From NCBI GenBank assembly GCA_029641185.1, contig JAPWGK010000002.1:3100001-3164000 (forward strand): DNA of 64,000 nt, given 5' to 3'. The notes below the pieces were generated by a model. That model searched no databases. It worked only from the letters and a program-made list of their open reading frames with translations, and was not told the DNA's origin. A program made the translations under genes and the position numbers. Positions 1-9,650 of this stretch are shown piece after piece. Source of the DNA: Pseudofabraea citricarpa (Eukaryota > Ascomycota > Leotiomycetes > Helotiales > Dermateaceae). Each line of letters begins with the position of its first letter. Position 1 is the first letter of the stretch.

Positions 1-311
1 GAGTCCTGGCTCTTAACTCGCGATAAGTTTGGTATGCTTGTAGTGCTCGGTTCTGGCGAGGTTCCAGTGTTGTGTGCGGAAGGGACAAGGTCTATGTGCA
101 ACGAGGATATTGAGCGGAGTGGGCCAGCATGCGATTCCCAATGAAGATTGCGAAGTGGTAATCGTGGCAAGAGGCCAGGAGATAGGAGTCGGTAGACGCC
201 ATGCGGATCAAAGTACTCGACTGGTAGGAGACATTAGTTGGAGACATCTGGAAGAGGTTGGTTAAGGTATACAATACCCGTCACTTTGGAGCTTGATGAC
301 GGCTTCTCCAT
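1..311 (-). CDS. trs130: TRAPPII complex subunit Trs130 (TRAPPC10-like), N-terminal part only
   Basis: Trs130 is a TRAPPII-specific subunit that works with the Rab11/Ypt31 GTPase in late-Golgi and endosomal traffic. The gene has no long ORF here because an intron follows the eleventh codon. Exon 1 is 278-311 (ATG at 309-311) and encodes MEKPSSSSKVT plus one base. The intron is 221-277 (57 nt, GTATTG donor, CTAAT branch-like site, ACCAG acceptor). Exon 2 runs from 220 off the left edge. The joined product reads KVTVEYFDPHGVYRLL and then LPRLPLRNLHWESHAGPLRS, which I recognise as the conserved start of fungal Trs130 proteins. About 84 residues are visible, whereas the family usually exceeds 1,000. 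The gene is tandem with, and downstream of, the acyltransferase at 731-1939. Confidence 0.8.
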
Positions 312-730
312 GGCTACTGAGAAAGATTTGAGAGTATTAAATCATTGTATTGCTTGCATATGCAGTCATGTTAACATGATTTCTAATTTGCACAAGCCGT
401 GACAATTGCGCAGCGCTTGGGGCAGAAGTGTCGCAGATAATGATCAAGAAAGTACTGCCGCATCGAGGAATGCGGCAAGCTGCCTGATTAGAATTGGTCA
501 AGGCGGTGAGGCTGGCTGCCGGGTACCTAGATGTAGCATCGTCATCCTATTCACCATAAACATCATCCAAGATCAAAGGCGCTGCAAATTCTTGGAACAA
601 AAGGCGGCATTAGAATAATAAGTTTGTGATAAAATAGTCAAGTCATTTCCTACTCCGGGTATTCAGCCGCTAATCCAGAAAACCAAAGCACCTCCTCCCT
701 TCCAACTCAATCCTTTCTATCTGGCACAAG
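312..730. other. Intergenic: 5' flank of trs130, 3' flank of the acyltransferase
   Basis: About 420 bp lie between the start codon of the trs130-like gene and the stop codon of the acyltransferase, both on the minus strand. It must hold the terminator of the one and the promoter of the other. I see no convincing coding exon, RNA gene or repeat; the short open frames have no recognisable protein character. Confidence 0.6.
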
Positions 731-1939
731 TCAAAAGTGTTGAATATCACACATCTCCCTCCACGGAATCTTGGATAATCCATTTGGTAGATTGATACCA
801 TCAGCGGCCCAACTCGAGACTGCGATTTCAAATGCCCAAGCCATTGCTGTCTTTAGCCAATGCCTCTTATGTCCCCAAACCATGGCCTCCGATACTGTAG
901 CGATGCCGTTGAACAAGAAAAACAAACCGATTCGGACTAAGGCTTGTCTCGTAAGGATTGGAGCTAGGGCATATACATGGAATATTGCCTAGGGATCGTC
1001 AGGAACGAAGCAAATAGCTATCGGCTCTACAAACTCACCATCAATATGAATGCACCCAGCACACCCAGTGAGCGTGCAATTGGGACGGGCAATCCCATTT
1101 TTGGGAGTCCATATCGCAATGGTGAGTACGCCAGCGATGTGCACGGTGAAGCAAAAACATTGTGCCATGATTCGGACCTTTATGACCAGAGTCAGCGGCC
1201 TCGAAACATATGAGATACAATTCTTTGCGCCAAGGGAAGCTCACCAAAACCCCGTCAGGCTATCTATCTTGTATAATGGCCCAAACAGAGCAGGGCTACT
1301 CTTGTACCGAACAATGAGCTGCATGCTTGTCCAAATGATGTATATCGCCAAGAGTACCTCGAAAGCCAGTACCGTCGGGATCGCCTGCGGCAGTGACTGG
1401 AGGAATGTAAAGATAAGGATATGGAGTCCAAGCTGCATTGGCTCGCTGAAATTCTCTTGGTCTCTAGGTATGCGGACATGGTTTGGAGTAAAGGATTCGT
1501 ATCGCAGTTCCGTAAGGATGATCAATGCATATAGCCAGTCTGCTGGTCTGCGTCCTGCCGTGTATGTCGGCAGCGAATTTCTTCGTGCCCAGATGTCAAG
1601 AAGTTTCATGGTGCCGATCGCAACTATGTGCGCAAGTCAGTACCGACATTTGAGTGGCTAGTAGCTTCTCATACTTGCAAAGTTCTGCAGGCAACGGACT
1701 GGGGAGCAATGTATAGGCGCAAGCCATGGTGCTATCCAGAAAGCGGCGAGAGACAAAACTGTAAGGTATCTGTATATCCTGTGAAGGCCTTTGACGTGAA
1801 AGTATATGGAGAAATAGAGGAGCTCAGTAGGAATGAGAAGAAAGGCTGATGCTTTAATGAATTCATGCCCCGACCGTTCAATGGATGGAGGGATGTTCTG
1901 GATATAGAGGGGAGGATATGATACGTTTAAGCCCGCCAT
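731..1939 (-). CDS. Wax-synthase-like membrane-bound O-acyltransferase
   Basis: Four exons join in frame: 1675-1939, 1245-1623, 1039-1177 and 731-988. The introns are 1624-1674, 1178-1244 and 989-1038 (51, 67 and 50 nt). The product has 346 residues, normal for fungal wax-synthase-domain proteins of the MBOAT type. Splicing creates the signature FWSESWHN at about residues 214-221, and a second His lies in a hydrophobic stretch (FILMAIFHVYA, His about 265); these match the FWxxxWHN motif and membrane His of the family. Many hydrophobic segments suggest a polytopic ER protein. Relatives acylate small lipophilic alcohols, sterols or terpenoid metabolites (Tri7-like enzymes); the substrate cannot be read here. 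The start (MAGLN...) was chosen as the ATG nearest the first membrane segment; an in-frame ATG at 2035 is an alternative. It is unbroken once spliced. No secondary-metabolite core gene is visible to its right. Confidence 0.82.
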
Positions 1940-1994
1940 TCTGAAGATTGATATTGTGTGGGCGCAAAATATATATACTTTTGCGCTTCTCGTA

Positions 1995-2009
1995 CGGAGT
2001 TTACCTCCG
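1995..2009. promoter_or_regulatory. Palindrome CGGAG-N5-CTCCG, candidate Zn2Cys6 factor site
   Basis: The sequence reads CGGAG TTTAC CTCCG, extended by one matched base pair each side (T-A at 1994/2010 region) so that TACGGAG faces CTCCGTA. The core is CGG-N9-CCG, an inverted CGG pair as recognised by dimeric Gal4-type zinc-cluster factors. It lies about 56 bp upstream of the acyltransferase ATG. An identical pair of half-sites with the same spacing occurs at 2234-2248. Confidence 0.4.
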
Positions 2010-2233
2010 TAGACTTTCTTTACTCTGTATGGCAAATCGGATTATGGCTGTGCAGTTTTGTAGCTTTGCGCTCAAATAGATTAAGCATTCAAGTGGACAG
2101 AAGCTCCTTCGTTCCAGAATTTGCCAGTGCACCAAAGGGAAAGAGAGAATATGTAGTTGGCGTTGATAAAATCGTATCCCCGGACCTTCCGGCTTTAAGC
2201 TGTGACGATGGGATGGCCGAGATGTAAAGCTTC

Positions 2234-2248
2234 CGGAGGGGCTCTCCG
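2234..2248. promoter_or_regulatory. Second palindrome CGGAG-N5-CTCCG
   Basis: The sequence reads CGGAG GGGCT CTCCG, with the same half-sites and spacing as the copy at 1995-2009 but a different centre. It lies about 295 bp upstream of the acyltransferase start. The centre has diverged while both arms are kept, as expected for a protein-binding site. Confidence 0.4.
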
Positions 2249-2522
2249 CTCGAATACGAAGTACGAAAGGTCAGAATAAATACTTGTAGGTAACAGCAGC
2301 AGGAACGAAGAGAAGCCAGGCCTTATGAGTAACGTTTTCTTAAGCTTATATTAAGCAAGACGAAACAAATCAACTTGATGGCATGCTTACAGATTTTTGG
2401 GAATGGGCCGGGGAAGCCTTGCTGTGTAAGCAAAGCGACGACACCACCAGCAGTAACACAAATGCACAAAAGAGTATCCCGGTTTCCTTGTACCAGTAAG
2501 CTTTTTAGCGGCATCGAAGATA

Positions 2523-2540
2523 CTTCCCGAAGGCGGGAAG
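2523..2540. repeat. Perfect 7-bp inverted repeat CTTCCCG-AAGG-CGGGAAG
   Basis: Seven base pairs flank a 4-nt centre. It contains CCG-N4-CGG, an everted CGG pair. It could be a zinc-cluster factor site or a small hairpin, and it may fall inside a short minus-strand reading frame. Function unknown. Confidence 0.35.
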
Positions 2541-3238
2541 AAGCTGATGTTGCTCATTGTGAAGCCTCACAGCGATCAAAAACGTCGAGGAGAAAGCCGT
2601 AGCAAAACACTTCAACTTTCAGTCTTCAGTATCTGTCTTTCCCCTCCGAGTCCGGTCACCTGTTTTTGACACTTGATGCTTTGGATATGCATCTACTTTT
2701 CCCGACGGATGGCCGGCAGTAGAGGAGGGGATGATAGATCATTCTTGACCTGACCGGCTTATCCCCGATAATCATGGTGGGGCAGCTAGAGGCATGACAA
2801 TCCATAGATGCATTCACCTTGCGGTGAGCAGGGAAAGATCAAGCACGAGTCAATCATACCGCGCTTGCCACCACTTATTGTATGGTTTTTGAGACCAGAG
2901 GAGGTGATTCGTTGCATAGTGATTTGGTCTCGAGAAGCCACGAGAGGTATATCCCACCAGGTGTATATGGGATTTTGGAAGGCATTTGTTTCTACATTTG
3001 GAGAATTTTGTGTTTGAAAAGCCAAAATCATATTTATATTTATACACTTCTTCCAAGTCTTTCATTCGAAAGGCTACCCGTAGACACAGCAAGGTCTCTT
3101 CTTTTTAACAATGTTCGTAACATGCCAGTCAAACGCCTTTGCCCACCCCCATTCCTCATATATACGTGATTCATCTATTAAAACAACCACCACCTGACGA
3201 AAAGAACCCCTTTTATACAGTTGTACAGTCGTTGGAGG

Positions 3239-6200
3239 CTATCTTGCTCGATGTGAGCGATGCCGTCCATCCTTTCCTCGCTTACTCTTATTCCTATCTT
3301 TTGGAAGCTCCACAGGCGTGTTCTTCAGTTGTTCGGACATGAAGTTCAACATGTAATCGTCTGTTGACTCAATGGCAGCTCCCCAGGCATTAACTTCCTC
3401 TTCCTCCTCAATATCGGGACTGGCATCAGGAGCTGGCGTGCCGGGTACAGCAGGAGTTGGGAGTCCGTCGCCAGGTGTACTAGTCCCAGCCGGAGTAGCA
3501 GTCGCATTGACATCCTTCTCGTCAAAGTCTGCCGCGTCTGTCTGTACTATTTCACGTTCTGCGATTTTCGCAGCTGCAACATCTTCTCTATCTTCCGCAT
3601 GGGCAAGCACGCGTTGCACATCTGTGCTATTGTTAGGACCGCCACCGAGTACGCGGTCCATAGCAGCATTGGCCACTTCATCCCCATCGAGAAGAGCTGA
3701 TTCTTCATCAAGAACGTCACGAACAGATATCTTGTTGAAATAGTCTGTGGTGAATTCACCTTCTTGAATGACAACATCATCTAGCATACGTTTTTGATTC
3801 GCCTTGCGTAGAATATTCGCCTCGATAGTATGTTCGGACACAAGACGATATATATGTACATCGCGAGTCTGGCCAATACGATGAGCTCGATCCGTGCATT
3901 GCTTATCCATTGCTGGATTCCAATCCAGATCGTAGAAGATCACGGTATCAGCTCCTGTCAAGTTGATTCCCAAACCACCTGACCGACTGGACAGAATGAA
4001 CGCAAGAATTCGTGTATCATTGTTGAATCGGTCAGTAAGGATCTGTCGCTGTTCAATCTTAGTTGCACCGTCAAGCCGAAGATATTTGTGTCCGTGAATG
4101 TTGAGGAATTGCTCCAGAATATCAAGAACCTTCGTCATTTGTGTGAAAATAAGGGCACGGTGACCTCCAGCTTGCAGTTTTCGGAGTAGTTTGTCCAGGG
4201 CCTGCAACTTGCCACAGTCAAACTGCAGTAAACGCTTATCTGGAAACTGTATGGAGAGCCTCATACGAGCCTCATGGAATGGGTCTCGTTCTGATTTCGC
4301 AACGGAGCTTTGAAATCGGTTCACTACCCTTGGTGTAAGTACCATGGGTGTCATGTCTCTGGCAATAACTGGAGGGGTGACACAGGCAAACTTCTGTATT
4401 GTGGTGTCGAGAGAAGCTGACCTCTGCGCTAAAGTTGGTACCATGGCAGTGAGAGCAGGAGAGTTTATCTCAAGCCAATTCAACATCTGCCCTCGTCGAT
4501 GTGGCTTTGGTTGTAGAGGACGTTGATCGACTCCTAATGTGAGCATTCGAACTAGCTGACTTCCATAAATTGGCTTCTGTTGTCTACGTAAGGCGTTTAG
4601 GTAAACACAATGTTGAAGTTCTTCAAAACGACCCCATCTAGCTGCACTCTCCAGATAAACCAAATTGGTCTTGACAGTAGAGGGGTTAAAATTGGTAAAA
4701 GCATTCTGTGCTCTGACACGTTGTGCTTCTCGCATATCCATAAGGGTACGATGGGCACTAAGCATGTAACTGCGGGAAGTGACAGCACCTGAAAGATCTT
4801 CATGCTTGGTTGGCACCAGATTTAGGAAGTCGAGGCTAACGGTAGCCATAGGATCCTTTTGGAGAAGACGTCGGCGAACAAGAAGATCTTTGATTTCAAA
4901 ATCCGCAACAGCAGACTTCTCCATTGGGAACGAGGTCATGATGGATCTTTCCAGAAACAGATCTGGATGGTTACAAACCTTTCGCAATTGCATTAAACAA
5001 TTGACAATAGACAAGTAATTGCCACCCGCAAGGGTTCCCCGAGTGTCTTCTCTATTCAAGAAGCTATCGTACAGCTCGCGCTGTCTTTTGGAGAGTCGGC
5101 AGAATTCTACGTGTTCGTATTTTGCTGGCATTTGTTTCTCGACATCTGCTTTTAATCTTCTGAGCAAATAGGGCCGTAGAACTTTGTGCAGTTTGCTGAT
5201 AATTGCTCTAGACTCGTCATCCATCTGTTCTCGTCCGTGTTCCAAAATTTGTTCGGACGGCTTTTTGAACCAGTCTTGAAATTCTTTCAAATTTGCAAAT
5301 CCTCCTACGCCTTTTTCTGTTCCATCTGACGGCATCAGAAAATAGAGCAAGGACCAGAGCTCGGTCAAATTGTTTTGAAGTGGAGTACCTGTTAACAAGA
5401 GACGAGCTCTAGTATTGAAGGTCAGCATAGTTTGCCATCTCTGGGACTGGAAATTTTTTATGTTATGGGCTTCGTCGAGAATCATGTAATGCCACCTTCG
5501 ACGTTTGAATACCTGCTGGTCTTGTAGGACCAGCTGGTAAGATGTGATGATTACGTTGAAAGAATCTTCTGATTGCCAACCTGTCCGCTTCCTCTTTCGC
5601 TCCTCCTGGGTTCCATAATATGTCAGAATTTTGAAGCCAGGCAAAAATTTCTTGAACTCCATTTCCCAATTCAGCATTACACTTGTTGGAACAATGACTA
5701 AATGCGGTCCCCAAACATGATGCTCACAAGCAAGATGAGCAAGAAGAGCAATGGTTTGAATGGTTTTCCCAAGACCCATCTCGTCAGCCAAGATACCATT
5801 GGTGTTATTCGCGTATAAACCGGCAAGCCAGTCGAGCCCGAAGTGCTGATACTCCCGCAAAGTTCCTCTTAACAAAAACGGTACCGGTGTTCTCAACTGG
5901 GTGACAGGCTGTGGCGTTGCGCTGTCTGTGGCCTGTCGACTATGGTGTTGAAGATCTACAGATGATGCAGAATCTGCATCGGATGGCCTGGTTTCAGTGG
6001 TTCGTGGGGTTGGCTGACTACTACGATCGGGGCTCGCTGCTGTGATTTCTATGATCTGCTCTGAAGTAGGTATGTCGACATCAGTCTGGGCTTGTGTATC
6101 CTTCTGCAAAGAGGTTTCATCCGAGTTGGTCTCCTGTGCATCGACAGGTACGAGCAAGATTTCTTCCGTTTCCTCTGGTTCAGCATCATCCGCCGGCGTG

Positions 6201-8113
6201 CCTATCTCGGAGTCGTTTGTGTCCATTGCCATGGCTGCTTTCCGTGCTGGATCCGATGGCGCTAAAAATCCAAGAAGACTCGCTGCTGCTGGATCATCAT
6301 CCGACTCATCTGCATCTTCGTCCTCGTCTTCCTCGCTACTTTGGCCCTCGTCACTAGACCCCATGTCGTCATCCATATCGGTTGATTCATCAGTTTCATC
6401 ATCACCAGCGTGAGAATGATCGATTTCGTCAGCGTCAACCATTTCTACGTTCACATCCGTTCTAGGTAAATCTGGGAGCGTGGAGTATTTTTGACGTAGT
6501 TGTTCCAAGGAGAGATTTTCATCTTCAGCAGCATCTGGACGAGGTTGATCTTCTTCGACATCCGAATCTGTTGAAGACATGTTGCTTTCTCCGTCAATAT
6601 CAGGATCCAAGTCCGACCCGCTGCGTGAGCCTGTACTATCGCTGTCTCCTTCAAGTTCGTCGTCGTCAGATGGGGCCTCAGAATCCTGTTGCGCTCTTCT
6701 GGCCTGTAGTTTTTGTGTAGAAAGATCCACAGCTTCATTTAATGCTCTGCGCACCCGTGCTTGTTCTTGGGCCTCCCACTCAACCAAGCGACGACGATTT
6801 ACCTCTGCCCTCACGTTCTCCCATGTTGCTTGAAGGGTTTTGATAACGATCCGCAATCGAGCTTTGGATGCATTAATCTCTTCAAGCTCTAACTGCTCGC
6901 TTGATTTCGGCTGCCTGCGTATCCATTCATCTCTGCATGCCTCCGCAAGTTTTTTGGCAGTATTCCGATGTTTATTATGTTCAATGAGCATCAATCTTCT
7001 AAACTCCTTAACAGCTCGATTCAGATGGTCAAGATGTGCGTATTGTTCTGGAGGTTGATCTTGTGGCTCGGGCTTATAAACAGAACTGATGCCAGGACCT
7101 AACAAGCCCCCTGGTACGGCAACTTCCTCCAGGCGTTGAATTACTTTTGCGTCTTGGATCGCATTTTCATTTGTATATTTAGGGCCATCTTCTGGTCCCA
7201 AAAGACCGCCTTTCTCCACAGGTATGCTAGCTCCAACAACCAGGAATTCAGCAAGTGTGGCACACAATTTCGGTCTGAGCTCTAGTCCAGGGTGTATAAA
7301 GGGGAGTTTTGGTGGTCTAATCCGGAATTTGATCTTAGAAAGTTTTGAATTGGGGCTTGGGCCATTGATGACTTCGGGCTTCGAGGTCTGTTGACGAGGC
7401 TGTTCATCATGCGCTGATTCGGTAGCTCGTGCAGAACGTCTCTCTCTTAGTTGTGGGGTGTGCGCAGGCGTATTTTGCGAATCCGCAGGTAGAGGCTTTT
7501 TCCTTTGTGATCGGAGAGGGGTAGCAATGTGTTCCGTAGGCATAGACTTCCGCTGAGATCTCTTGGGAGATGCTGTAGTTTTGGCGGGAGACTTAGGAGG
7601 CTGCTGACCAGCGGATTGACCAGCAGATGCAGGCCGTTTGATTCCATTAGTCGCAACACCAGTGGTATCCCGTAAATTATGAGAAGAGTCATTTCCATTC
7701 GTTTCGGTGTGTTTGTTTTTGGAAGAGGTTTTTTGAAAAGCGCCTCGCGTCTGCCTTTTTTCTGACTGTGGCTGCAATTCGAGGGGTATTCGATTTGTCC
7801 GACCCGATTTTCTCTTTCCATCCTGGGTGAACGAAGAAGGGCCTTCAGCTACAGCTCTTCTCCATGGTGGCGACTCGGGTTTCGGGCGCGCCTTCGATGG
7901 CCCTTCACTGACTCTGCGCCTCTTGCTTGGGCGTTCCTCTTCCACTACTCCTTCACTTTTATGTCCATTTTCAACTGGTGTTCCTGGTCTATCATCATCT
8001 CCCGAAGCTATTTCTACATCGTTATTGTTAGGGGAACCGCATTTTGAATGTGGTTGTTGGGTTTCCATACCATGGACGGATTGCTCGTGAGGGTCTGACG
8101 CGGTCTGTGTCAT
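3239..8113 (-). CDS. swr1: Swr1, SWI2/SNF2 ATPase of the SWR1 chromatin remodeller
   Basis: A single uninterrupted frame of 1,624 residues encodes the catalytic subunit of SWR1, which exchanges H2A for H2A.Z in nucleosomes. The N-terminus is low-complexity and basic. An HSA-type region rich in Arg, Glu and Trp lies at about 345-470 and should bind actin and Arp4. An acidic Asp/Glu/Ser stretch follows at about 480-650. The ATPase has Walker A DEMGLGKT at about 774 and DEAH at about 878. Then come TGTPLQNN and the long insertion that separates the two RecA lobes in Swr1/Ino80 enzymes. The second lobe (about 1,310-1,440) has LDWNPAMDKQCTDRAHRIGQ. The DEAH box and the block after it (MLDDVVIQEGEFTTDYFN) point to Swr1 rather than Ino80. 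It is divergent from the NDUFB8-like gene, with 380 bp between starts. No intron in 4.9 kb is notable beside its intron-rich neighbours. Confidence 0.97.
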   Translation of the reverse strand: MTQTASDPHEQSVHGMETQQPHSKCGSPNNNDVEIASGDDDRPGTPVENGHKSEGVVEEERPSKRRRVSEGPSKARPKPESPPWRRAVAEGPSSFTQDGKRKSGRTNRIPLELQPQSEKRQTRGAFQKTSSKNKHTETNGNDSSHNLRDTTGVATNGIKRPASAGQSAGQQPPKSPAKTTASPKRSQRKSMPTEHIATPLRSQRKKPLPADSQNTPAHTPQLRERRSARATESAHDEQPRQQTSKPEVINGPSPNSKLSKIKFRIRPPKLPFIHPGLELRPKLCATLAEFLVVGASIPVEKGGLLGPEDGPKYTNENAIQDAKVIQRLEEVAVPGGLLGPGISSVYKPEPQDQPPEQYAHLDHLNRAVKEFRRLMLIEHNKHRNTAKKLAEACRDEWIRRQPKSSEQLELEEINASKARLRIVIKTLQATWENVRAEVNRRRLVEWEAQEQARVRRALNEAVDLSTQKLQARRAQQDSEAPSDDDELEGDSDSTGSRSGSDLDPDIDGESNMSSTDSDVEEDQPRPDAAEDENLSLEQLRQKYSTLPDLPRTDVNVEMVDADEIDHSHAGDDETDESTDMDDDMGSSDEGQSSEEDEDEDADESDDDPAAASLLGFLAPSDPARKAAMAMDTNDSEIGTPADDAEPEETEEILLVPVDAQETNSDETSLQKDTQAQTDVDIPTSEQIIEITAASPDRSSQPTPRTTETRPSDADSASSVDLQHHSRQATDSATPQPVTQLRTPVPFLLRGTLREYQHFGLDWLAGLYANNTNGILADEMGLGKTIQTIALLAHLACEHHVWGPHLVIVPTSVMLNWEMEFKKFLPGFKILTYYGTQEERKRKRTGWQSEDSFNVIITSYQLVLQDQQVFKRRRWHYMILDEAHNIKNFQSQRWQTMLTFNTRARLLLTGTPLQNNLTELWSLLYFLMPSDGTEKGVGGFANLKEFQDWFKKPSEQILEHGREQMDDESRAIISKLHKVLRPYLLRRLKADVEKQMPAKYEHVEFCRLSKRQRELYDSFLNREDTRGTLAGGNYLSIVNCLMQLRKVCNHPDLFLERSIMTSFPMEKSAVADFEIKDLLVRRRLLQKDPMATVSLDFLNLVPTKHEDLSGAVTSRSYMLSAHRTLMDMREAQRVRAQNAFTNFNPSTVKTNLVYLESAARWGRFEELQHCVYLNALRRQQKPIYGSQLVRMLTLGVDQRPLQPKPHRRGQMLNWLEINSPALTAMVPTLAQRSASLDTTIQKFACVTPPVIARDMTPMVLTPRVVNRFQSSVAKSERDPFHEARMRLSIQFPDKRLLQFDCGKLQALDKLLRKLQAGGHRALIFTQMTKVLDILEQFLNIHGHKYLRLDGATKIEQRQILTDRFNNDTRILAFILSSRSGGLGINLTGADTVIFYDLDWNPAMDKQCTDRAHRIGQTRDVHIYRLVSEHTIEANILRKANQKRMLDDVVIQEGEFTTDYFNKISVRDVLDEESALLDGDEVANAAMDRVLGGGPNNSTDVQRVLAHAEDREDVAAAKIAEREIVQTDAADFDEKDVNATATPAGTSTPGDGLPTPAVPGTPAPDASPDIEEEEEVNAWGAAIESTDDYMLNFMSEQLKNTPVELPKDRNKSKRGKDGRHRSHRAR

Positions 8114-8493
8114 TCTTGGAGATAAATTCTAGACACTACCGGAATCAGAGCGACCACAGCATTTGGTGGCTTGATTCGAACTTCGGAAGATGCGCAACCT
8201 CACAAAGATTCTTGTGACGAAGTTTGTGCATGACCAAAGGTCTGTAGAAGCCGTTATGCGGAGAGAAGCAGGATTTCGGGTGTTGATGAACTTTTGACAC
8301 CATCGCGACCACGAAGTATGGTGATTAAGCGACCCTGTCACACTAGCGCGAGATCGATCTCTCGGCTTCAACCTCACCTGCTCAGAGTTGGAGACAGTCA
8401 GGACCCAATTCAACCCACACCACACTCTGCCAAAGTACGCAACACCGACATGTAACTGTACATATTCAAATCTTTGACTGACAATCAAATTAG
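8114..8493. promoter_or_regulatory. Bidirectional promoter region, swr1 / NDUFB8
   Basis: The two start codons face away from each other across 380 bp, so this stretch must hold both promoters and 5' leaders. I see no strong named element. Confidence 0.5.
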
Positions 8494-9160
8494 ATGTTGT
8501 CGCGACAAATTGCGACGGCGCGGCCACTGCGGGCTCTAATGCCCATTGCACGTCGAACTGCCCTCTTGCAACAACGATGTGCTTCTACGGCTACCCCTTC
8601 GAATGAGCCAGATTACCCAAGGCTTGTGAGTATAATTCTCAGCTGTGCCAGAAGCTGCCAGATCTTCAAGATCCATCACTAACACCATCAATTTGCAGAC
8701 CGACCTCGAGGACCCAAACATGGTATGGACTAATCGTACTTCGAGTGCAGGTGTGCTAATTCATTGAAGAATGGAGGATATATCAACCCCCCTCGGGTCA
8801 AGCGCCAATTCCGCGATCCATATGGTGACTGGTGGGACAAGCAAGAACGTCGAAACTATGGAGAGCCCGTCCATGAGGACAACGACGTTCTGGGCATGTT
8901 TTCGCCGCATGAATATACGCACGTCAAGCCTGGAAAGGGAGCACTTCAACTGCTCACATTTGTGGGGGCTGTACTTGGCCTTTGCACAGTTGTCTCGATT
9001 TACTACCCAGACAAACAATCTGCACCAAGGGAGTTCGAAGGTGGTCTGGAGAGAGAGTTGGGAGGTCCATTGGCCGTTCGTGTAAGTTATTTCTTACTCC
9101 GCAATTTGTTATTTCACTAACACAAAAAAGGCCAGAGCTCCGGGTGACAAGTATGAGTAA
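8494..9160 (+). CDS. Mitochondrial complex I subunit NDUFB8 (ASHI)
   Basis: Four exons: 8494-8625, 8699-8722 (only 24 nt), 8770-9081 and 9131-9160. They give 165 residues. The protein is an accessory subunit of the membrane arm of NADH:ubiquinone oxidoreductase. The N-terminus is rich in Arg, Ala and Leu without acidic residues, as expected for a mitochondrial presequence. The segment DPYGDWWDKQERRNYGEPVH is diagnostic of fungal ASHI proteins. One membrane segment lies at about 118-136 (LQLLTFVGAVLGLCTVVSIYY) and the tail is RAPGDKYE. All introns are 47-73 nt and lie in phase 0. The short second exon (TDLEDPNM) and the 30-nt last exon would be missed by simple ORF calling. It shares its upstream region with swr1. 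Confidence 0.92.
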
Positions 9161-9650
9161 GTGTGGTCCAGTGCGGTAAATATGTACATACAAGAATCAA
9201 TAAATCAAGAATGTTAAGTCTAACAAAAGTGTAACTTTTAAACATGCTATGGGTTATCAACCACTTTTTGTTAGTCTCGATTGATTAGATACCCCATGAT
9301 GGCGGGTGTATTATACGCCTGTCTGGGTAGCTCAAAAGAGCCCCAATTTAACTCTATTTCGTTTCCTTCCTAACGCACGTCATCAATTTGCTTTCTTTGC
9401 AAGTACTAGCGTTTTGTTAAGAGTTAGTAAGACAGAAAGAAACTGCAAGTGAAGGAATACAGGGGTGGGTGTTTCCCTATTTGGGCAGTTTAGATTGGCG
9501 CTTGCTGTATCTCCATCTCTTCCGAGGCTCTTCTTAATCTTACCCTTCTCTTCCAACAAGTTCATATCATCCTATCTCGCTGGATTGCTGCACTGCAGAC
9601 GAGAAAACTTTGCAAACCCTCTTCCTTTTCTTGCATTATACCGATTGAAT
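9161..9650. other. Intergenic
   Basis: This stretch holds the 3' flank of the NDUFB8-like gene and the 5' leader of the next plus-strand gene. It is pyrimidine-rich near 9,500-9,600, as is common just upstream of fungal starts. No coding sequence is recognised. Confidence 0.5.

Larger units (their letters stand above)
1940..3238. other. Intergenic between acyltransferase promoter and swr1 3' end
   Basis: This 1.3 kb holds the presumed promoter of the acyltransferase, with two palindromes listed separately, and the 3' region of swr1. A possible small minus-strand reading frame starts near 2554 but resolves into no protein I recognise. Nothing else is supported. Confidence 0.5.

Noticed and set aside
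2323..2554. Possible small minus-strand gene starting MSNISFFPPSGSIFDAAKKL
   Set aside because: The start context is fair and weak splice sites exist, but none of the three continuations gives a protein I recognise or a clean end.
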